NCBI GenBank assembly: GCA_022708585.1
Contig: JAKIYJ010000005.1
Coordinates: 1 to 20,792, forward strand
DNA from: Bacteroidota bacterium
GTDB taxonomy: Bacteria > Bacteroidota > Bacteroidia > Bacteroidales > JAKIYJ01
Length of the DNA: 20,792 nucleotides
Direction of reading: 5' to 3'
The translations under genes were made by a program, and so were the position numbers. The notes under the pieces were generated by a model, which saw nothing but the letters and a program-made list of their open reading frames with translations, had not been told where the DNA came from and made no database searches. This document shows, in pieces, positions 16,771-20,792 of the stretch. Position 1 is the first letter of the stretch. Each line of letters opens with the position of its first letter.

Positions 16771-16922
16771 ATTATAGTTTGTCCATAATGTCCGATTTCA
16801 TCGTTATTCTCAGCCTTCAAATCAGTTATGTACTTTAGTATACTTCCGATTTTCAGGCTATCGAAACCTCGAACTCGAACATTCTGAAACAAACTCTTGA
16901 CTTTATGAACAGACACTAATTA
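16771..16922 (-). mobile_element. PAL-B MITE-like element, copy 2 (inverted)
   Basis: Inverted copy of 8128-8281 with about 7 differences over 148 aligned bp. Ends are ATAGTTTGTCCATAATGTC on the left and GACTTTATGAACAGACACTAAT on the right. It sits upstream of the OstA-like gene, whose leader would have to start inside or just downstream of it. The reading frame across the element is open here as in copy 1. Confidence 0.8.
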
Positions 16923-17058
16923 TGTATAAATTTATGATTTAATTACAAAAAAATATTATAGAAAAATCAAAAACAGTCGGGTTCAAAAACACATTATGGC
17001 ATTTGTGTTATAATTGTAAAAAATTATTATACTCAAAATTTGTTATATATTAATGTAT

Positions 17059-17155
17059 GAAACCACTCCGAAAAGTTGATAAATTTTATTATAATTAAAT
17101 TTTATCTATATATTTAATCAACTTATCTACTAAATTAATTATTTTATCAAAAAAT
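17059..17155 (-). repeat. PAL-A repeat, one-ended copy 6
   Basis: GAAACCACTCCGAAAAGTTG at the left end, followed by an AT-rich centre ending ATTTTATCAAAAAA at about 17155. The opposite terminus is missing. In reverse complement it resembles copy 5 (shared AATTATAATAAAATTTATCA), so both belong to one subfamily that has lost the same end. Confidence 0.75.
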
Positions 17156-17161
17156 TTATGC

Positions 17162-17192
17162 ACTTTTCTTTGTCTACCATACAAAGAAAAGT
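17162..17192. repeat. Perfect 12-bp stem hairpin
   Basis: ACTTTTCTTTGT (17162-17173), 7-nt loop CTACCAT, ACAAAGAAAAGT (17181-17192). It directly abuts the truncated end of PAL-A copy 6. Read on the minus strand it lies about 175 nt after the PepSY gene stop and has no clean U-tract directly after the stem, so a terminator role is doubtful. From memory, similar sequences recur in Bacteroidetes intergenic DNA. Confidence 0.6.
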
Positions 17193-17256
17193 ACGAAAAG
17201 AAAAATCACCGCTGCGAAATAATATTCTCAAACCTCTCTATCTTCATAACACCAAT

Positions 17257-17290
17257 ATAACTTTATGAACTTTATAACTTTATGAACTTA
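17257..17290. repeat. Tandem duplication of a 17-bp unit
   Basis: ATAACTTTATGAACTTT occurs twice head to tail; the second copy differs in its last base. Likely a replication-slippage product. Confidence 0.75.
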
Positions 17291-17367
17291 ATGCATTGTG
17301 CATAATTACAACAATTTTTAAAAATAGAGCTTATGAAATTATATCTTGTGAATCAACGGGTATTAAT

Positions 17368-19122
17368 TTATTGTTCTCCTGTTTCAGGATTAACTTTGTC
17401 GTCAACTTCAAGAAATTTTCCAGAGTTATTAAATTTCAGTCCTAAATATTCCTTGCCTCCCTTAATTTTTCGTACAAGTACAACGGAGTAATAATTTTTT
17501 TTATCAGCTCTTTGCACCTGCATAGCATAATCAATTTTATAGCCTCCATAATTTTTATCAATATAAGTTTTGATAATATTTGAGAGTCTATCCTTATCAT
17601 AAGGCATAGCGGAATAAATCCATTGTCCGTTGGGTGTAAAAGAAGCCTTTGCTTTTTGATCATTAAGAGTAAATTTTGCGAGGAAGTTATCATCTTCTTT
17701 ATCCCATTCAACATCAGTAGATTTTGGATATTTTTTATTAAAATTTTTCACAACAATTTCGGGTATATCATTAATTGTCAATTTTGGGGACATATTTTCT
17801 TTAAGTAAAGCCAATTCTTCCTGTTTTTGTTTCCAAACAGGGTCATTATTACTGATAAGATTGCCATAAAAATCGAAATAAAGTTCAATTGGGTTGTCGG
17901 CTTGTCTTTTAAGTTCAACAAAATAAACCTGTTTCATTTCTTCATTATTTATAAATAAAATTTTTTTGATATAAGCGTCGCGATAATTATTTCGTAAAAA
18001 AGCAGTAATAGATGTAGGCAGTTCTTTGGCACTTATTTCGGTTTTAGAAGCAGATTGAATTTCTTGATTTTTTTCTTTGACGTTATTATCTTGTGATTCA
18101 TTATATAAAAAATTGTCTTTATCTACGGGTTCTATTTTTAATAATAAATTACCATATAAATCAAAATATAGTTCAGTAATATTTTTTTTATCACCTTGTT
18201 TTTTTATTTTAATATGATAAACTTCCTGTAAACCTTCTTGAGACAGTTGGGCTGAATAAACAATATCGTAATTGTAATAATTCAGTTTAATATAATCAAT
18301 TACAAGGGTAGGTAATTCTTTTACTTTTACTGTTTGTGAAATTCCATAATTTTTAGGATTAAATTCAGCAGGTTTATTATCGGAGGTATTCATTCCTTCA
18401 ATAGCCTGTTCTGGTTCTATTTTATCAACGAGGGATCCAAATTTATCATAGAAGAGTTCAACACTTTTCGTTTTTCCTTGTCGACGTATAACTATATAAT
18501 ATCCTCCTATATAATTGCCTTCAATGATTGAGGCTGCCTGTTTAATTTTAAAATCTCTGTAATTAGCCTTAATATTGTCAATAATTTTTTCAGGTATAGA
18601 AGGAACTTCAATATTTTTATAAGTTACAACTCCATTAATAGGTGATTTACTTGTAGAAACATTTAATTCGTCTACACAATTGCTGCCAATGAATTCACCA
18701 TCTATATTGAAATATAATTCTGTAATTTTCCCTTTTTGAGCTGTTGTAGATAAATTGAGCTGGTAAGCAGATATACCTTGTGCAACTTGTGAAAATCCAT
18801 AGCTTGATAATACATAGCCTTTGTATTTGTAATTTTTTTCATAATATTTAAAAGCGGCTTCGGGGATTTCTGTTTTATTTACATAAGTAAATGTGTTAAT
18901 CCACTTTCCATTTTCCTCGAAGACGGCTTTTGCATTTTCTCCTTTATTAACAAAACTGACAAGTATATTTTTACCTGTATTGTACCAGTAAAAAACAATT
19001 GCATCAGGGAAACGCCTGTCAAATTCGAGAATAACCTCATCAGGAACATTGTTTACATTAATCTGTTGGGCACAAAGTTGGACTGACATAAAAAAAGTTA
19101 CAAGAAATAAAAATTTTTTCAT
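17368..19122 (-). CDS. Secreted protein of tandem PepSY-like (DUF2874-type) modules
   Basis: 584 residues. The signal peptide ends at about 18 (FFMSVQLCAQQ; Cys17 is followed by AQQ and is not a clear lipobox). The mature protein is a string of modules of 60-70 residues with the order helix P-x-x-[IV]-x-x-[FY][IL]xxNY, strands, then [IT]ELYFDxYGNL: roughly 24-145 (two half-units), 170-236, 268-332, 367-428 and 450-575. FDxYGNL-type ends occur at about 225-231, 320-326 and 416-422. First and last modules are the VP-D/IP-E..F..[RK][FY]P type with a W in FYWYNTG or VEWDKED, as in the putative beta-lactamase-inhibitor-like PepSY fold. A linker rich in Asn/Gln/Glu (about 335-362) separates two modules. 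It is a periplasmic or exported binding protein; the ligand is unknown. It lies 36 bp after purA. Confidence 0.8.
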   Translation of the reverse strand: MKKFLFLVTFFMSVQLCAQQINVNNVPDEVILEFDRRFPDAIVFYWYNTGKNILVSFVNKGENAKAVFEENGKWINTFTYVNKTEIPEAAFKYYEKNYKYKGYVLSSYGFSQVAQGISAYQLNLSTTAQKGKITELYFNIDGEFIGSNCVDELNVSTSKSPINGVVTYKNIEVPSIPEKIIDNIKANYRDFKIKQAASIIEGNYIGGYYIVIRRQGKTKSVELFYDKFGSLVDKIEPEQAIEGMNTSDNKPAEFNPKNYGISQTVKVKELPTLVIDYIKLNYYNYDIVYSAQLSQEGLQEVYHIKIKKQGDKKNITELYFDLYGNLLLKIEPVDKDNFLYNESQDNNVKEKNQEIQSASKTEISAKELPTSITAFLRNNYRDAYIKKILFINNEEMKQVYFVELKRQADNPIELYFDFYGNLISNNDPVWKQKQEELALLKENMSPKLTINDIPEIVVKNFNKKYPKSTDVEWDKEDDNFLAKFTLNDQKAKASFTPNGQWIYSAMPYDKDRLSNIIKTYIDKNYGGYKIDYAMQVQRADKKNYYSVVLVRKIKGGKEYLGLKFNNSGKFLEVDDKVNPETGEQ

Positions 19123-19144
19123 ATTTATTAAATTTTACAGGCAT

Positions 19145-19152
19145 CAAATTTA
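19145..19152 (-). promoter_or_regulatory. Candidate -7 box of the PepSY gene
   Basis: CAAATTTA reads TAAATTTG on the minus strand, an exact TAnnTTTG match, 22 bp before the ATG at 19122. It lies in the 36-bp gap after purA, so the PepSY gene may have its own promoter as well as read-through from purA. No -33 element was identified. Confidence 0.45.
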
Positions 19153-19158
19153 CAAAAA

Positions 19159-20454
19159 TCATTTCATAAAATCATATAATACAATAGTTTTAGATCTATC
19201 AGCTCCCATTGATACAAGAGAGATAGGAGTATTGGTTTTTTTTTCGATATATTTAATATAATTTACAAATTCTTCGGGAAGATGGTACTGATTATTAAAA
19301 TTATTCCAGCCCTTAAAATTTGTATAAACAGGTTTTAATTCAAGATTTTCGAGGTTAAAAGGTAAATATTCTATAATTTCATCATTAATAGCATAAGCTG
19401 AACAAACAGGTATTTGTTCGAGATTGTCAAGTGCATCGACTTTCATCATAAATAAAGCATCAACAGCATTAATAGTGGTAGCATATTGTAAGGCAGGTAA
19501 ATCGAGCCAACCGCATCTTCTTGGGCGGCCAGTTGTTGAGCCATATTCATTTCCTTTGGTTCTGAGCATTTCACCTGTTTCGTTATCTTGTTCTGTTGGG
19601 AAAGGTCCACTTCCCACTCTTGTACAGTATGCTTTAAATACTCCGAAAATTTTTCTGATATGTGAAGGAGAAATTCCCAGTCCGGTACAGGCAGCACTTG
19701 CAACTGTATTAGATGAAGTTACATAAGGGTAACTACCAAAATCAACATCAAGTAGAGTTCCCTGGGCTCCTTCAGCCAAAATGGTTTTACCATTTTTGAT
19801 TTGTTCATTTATATATATTTCTCCATCTATTCTTTTGAAGTGTTTAATCAGTTCTATAGTTTCCAACCATAGTTTTTCATATTCTAAAAAAGGTAAATTA
19901 TCTATTAAAAAATCATTTTCATCAAAATTTAGTGAATGAAAATTTTTTAACTGTAATTTTTTTATATTATTATATTTATCAATAAAATCATAATTATCTA
20001 TATCGCCAATTCTTAACCCGTGTCTTGCATATTTATCTGTATATGCAGGTCCTATTCCTTTTAAGGTTGACCCAATTTTGCTGGTGCCTTTTGCTTTTTC
20101 CAGTGCGGCATCCAACAATCTATGAACAGGTAAAATAAAATGAGTCCTTTTATATATGTATAAATTTTCAGAAGGATTTAATCCACAGGAGATTAGTTCA
20201 GATATTTCTTTATTAAAAATGACAGGGTCAAAAACAACTCCATTTCCTATAATATTAATTTTGGCGGGGTGAAAAATTCCTGATGGGATAGAATGCATAA
20301 TATGTTTTTCGCCGTTAAATTCAAGTGTATGCCCCGCATTAGGACCACCCTGGAACCTTGCAATTATATCGTATTCAGGGGCAAGAAAATCAACTATTTT
20401 TCCTTTACCTTCATCGCCCCATTGTAAGCCTATCAAAACATCAACTGATTTCAT
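19159..20454 (-). CDS. purA: Adenylosuccinate synthetase
   Basis: 431 residues, full length for the family. It converts IMP, aspartate and GTP to adenylosuccinate, the first committed step to AMP. Visible signatures: QWGDEGKGK at 11-19 with catalytic Asp14; GGPNAGHT at 36-43 with catalytic His42; GIGPAYTDKYARHGLRIGD (133-151), which contributes to IMP binding; EGAQGTLLDVDFGSYPYVTS at 228-247; and GSTTGRPRRCGWLDL (305-319), which covers the aspartate/IMP-binding loop. All appear intact. It reads towards the PepSY gene and is preceded by a full PAL-A repeat 42 bp before its start. No PurR-type operator was recognised. Confidence 0.97.
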   Translation of the reverse strand: MKSVDVLIGLQWGDEGKGKIVDFLAPEYDIIARFQGGPNAGHTLEFNGEKHIMHSIPSGIFHPAKINIIGNGVVFDPVIFNKEISELISCGLNPSENLYIYKRTHFILPVHRLLDAALEKAKGTSKIGSTLKGIGPAYTDKYARHGLRIGDIDNYDFIDKYNNIKKLQLKNFHSLNFDENDFLIDNLPFLEYEKLWLETIELIKHFKRIDGEIYINEQIKNGKTILAEGAQGTLLDVDFGSYPYVTSSNTVASAACTGLGISPSHIRKIFGVFKAYCTRVGSGPFPTEQDNETGEMLRTKGNEYGSTTGRPRRCGWLDLPALQYATTINAVDALFMMKVDALDNLEQIPVCSAYAINDEIIEYLPFNLENLELKPVYTNFKGWNNFNNQYHLPEEFVNYIKYIEKKTNTPISLVSMGADRSKTIVLYDFMK

Positions 20455-20495
20455 TTATTTTTTATTTATATTAATTTAAAATTCGTTTTATAATT

Positions 20496-20632
20496 GAGCC
20501 TGCTCCGGAAAGTCATTTTTATTTTGAATTATTTTTTTGATAAAATAAATTAATTAATTTCATAGATAAATAAATTAAAAAAAACAGATAAATTTAATTA
20601 AAATTTGATTTATAGACTTTTCGGGGTGGCTC
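20496..20632 (+). repeat. PAL-A palindromic repeat, full copy 7
   Basis: 137 bp, opening GAGCCTGCTCCGGAAAGTC and closing GACTTTTCGGGGTGGCTC; outer GAGCC pairs with GGCTC. The left signature ATTTTTATTTTGAATTATTT is present. It is in the upstream region of purA, between that gene and whatever starts to the right. Confidence 0.8.
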
Positions 20633-20714
20633 ATAATTTAAACTTAATAATGTATATATAATTAATAATTCAAAAATTGAAATTATATATGATAAGAGAT
20701 AAAATAAAGATACA

Positions 20715-20792
20715 ATGTACCAATATTTTTTAATTTCAATATTTTTGACTTTTTCATTTTGTTTTTTGAGAATTCATTTTAGTATTATTTGT
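20715..20792 (+). CDS. Possible start of exported protein, cut by window end
   Basis: An ATG at 20715 opens a frame (MYQYFLISIFLTFSFCFLRI) that stays open through the last base, 26 codons. The hydrophobic run after the start looks like a signal peptide or membrane segment. It is divergent from purA across the PAL-A copy. With only 26 residues visible in very AT-rich DNA, chance is a real alternative. Confidence 0.3.
   Translation, partial: MYQYFLISIFLTFSFCFLRIHFSIIC

Larger units (their letters stand above)
16923..17367. other. Repeat-rich intergenic stretch
   Basis: Between the OstA-like gene's upstream element and the end of the PepSY gene. It holds PAL-A copy 6, a 12-bp perfect hairpin (17162-17192) and a 17-bp tandem duplication (17257-17290), listed separately. 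No gene or tRNA was recognised. Confidence 0.6.

Noticed and set aside
16701..16916. 71-codon minus-strand frame over the PAL-B element
   Set aside because: It is mostly the mobile element and then runs into AT-rich DNA and the start of the OstA-like gene; treated as a by-product of the repeat.
17162..17192. Rho-independent terminator for the PepSY gene
   Set aside because: About 175 nt past the stop, the stem is A/T-rich, and no U-tract directly follows on the minus strand.
19424..19726. 100-codon plus-strand frame
   Set aside because: Antisense to the intact purA gene.
4170..20632. CRISPR array or phage attachment sites made by the PAL-A copies
   Set aside because: Copies are dispersed singly between genes in both orientations, with no regular spacers and no cas or integrase genes.

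Overview
The window looks like a chromosome segment from an AT-rich member of the Bacteroidota (Bacteroidetes). The evidence is a type IX secretion C-terminal sorting domain, an OstA-like LPS-assembly protein, a PUR/DUF3276 protein, a DUF4175 membrane protein, PepSY-like modules, a Bacteroidetes-type leucyl-tRNA synthetase, and several promoter -7 boxes of the phylum's TAnnTTTG form. No rRNA, tRNA or CRISPR array was seen.

Layout. 1-2784 (-): N-terminal 928 codons of a DUF4175 envelope protein, cut by the window edge. 2913-4123 (+): two small lipoproteins, apparently a diverged pair. 4363-5094 (+): ZIP-family metal transporter. 5352-8114 (+): leuS. 8884-9240 (+): PUR/DUF3276 nucleic-acid-binding protein. 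9241-13097: accessory segment holding a type II restriction-modification pair on the minus strand (endonuclease upstream, N6-adenine methyltransferase downstream), bracketed by two nested pairs of direct repeats. 13098-15146 (+): large secreted protein with seven propeller-like repeats and a T9SS tail. 15187-16719 (-): OstA-like protein, convergent with the previous gene. 17368-19122 (-): secreted protein of tandem PepSY-like modules. 19159-20454 (-): purA. 20715-20792 (+): possible start of another exported protein.

The intergenic DNA is unusually repeat-rich. One AT-rich palindromic family (called PAL-A here; termini close to CCACTCCGAAAAGTC / GACTTTTCGGAGTGG) occurs seven times, as full, internally shortened or one-ended copies. 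A second element of about 150 bp with terminal inverted repeats (called PAL-B here) occurs twice in opposite orientation, after leuS and upstream of the OstA-like gene. Both look like non-autonomous mobile (MITE-like) elements.

How it fits together. leuS and purA are housekeeping genes. The OstA-like, DUF4175, lipoprotein, PepSY and T9SS genes belong to the cell envelope and its exported proteins. The most distinctive feature is the restriction-modification island: a 91-bp repeat (98% identical) flanks the pair directly, and outside it a 42-bp identical repeat that contains one PAL-A terminus plus neighbouring unique sequence. This suggests gain, and possible loss, of the island by recombination between repeats. 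A GC-richer structured stretch just after the methyltransferase and a cluster of short repeats upstream of the endonuclease may be parts of the same module.
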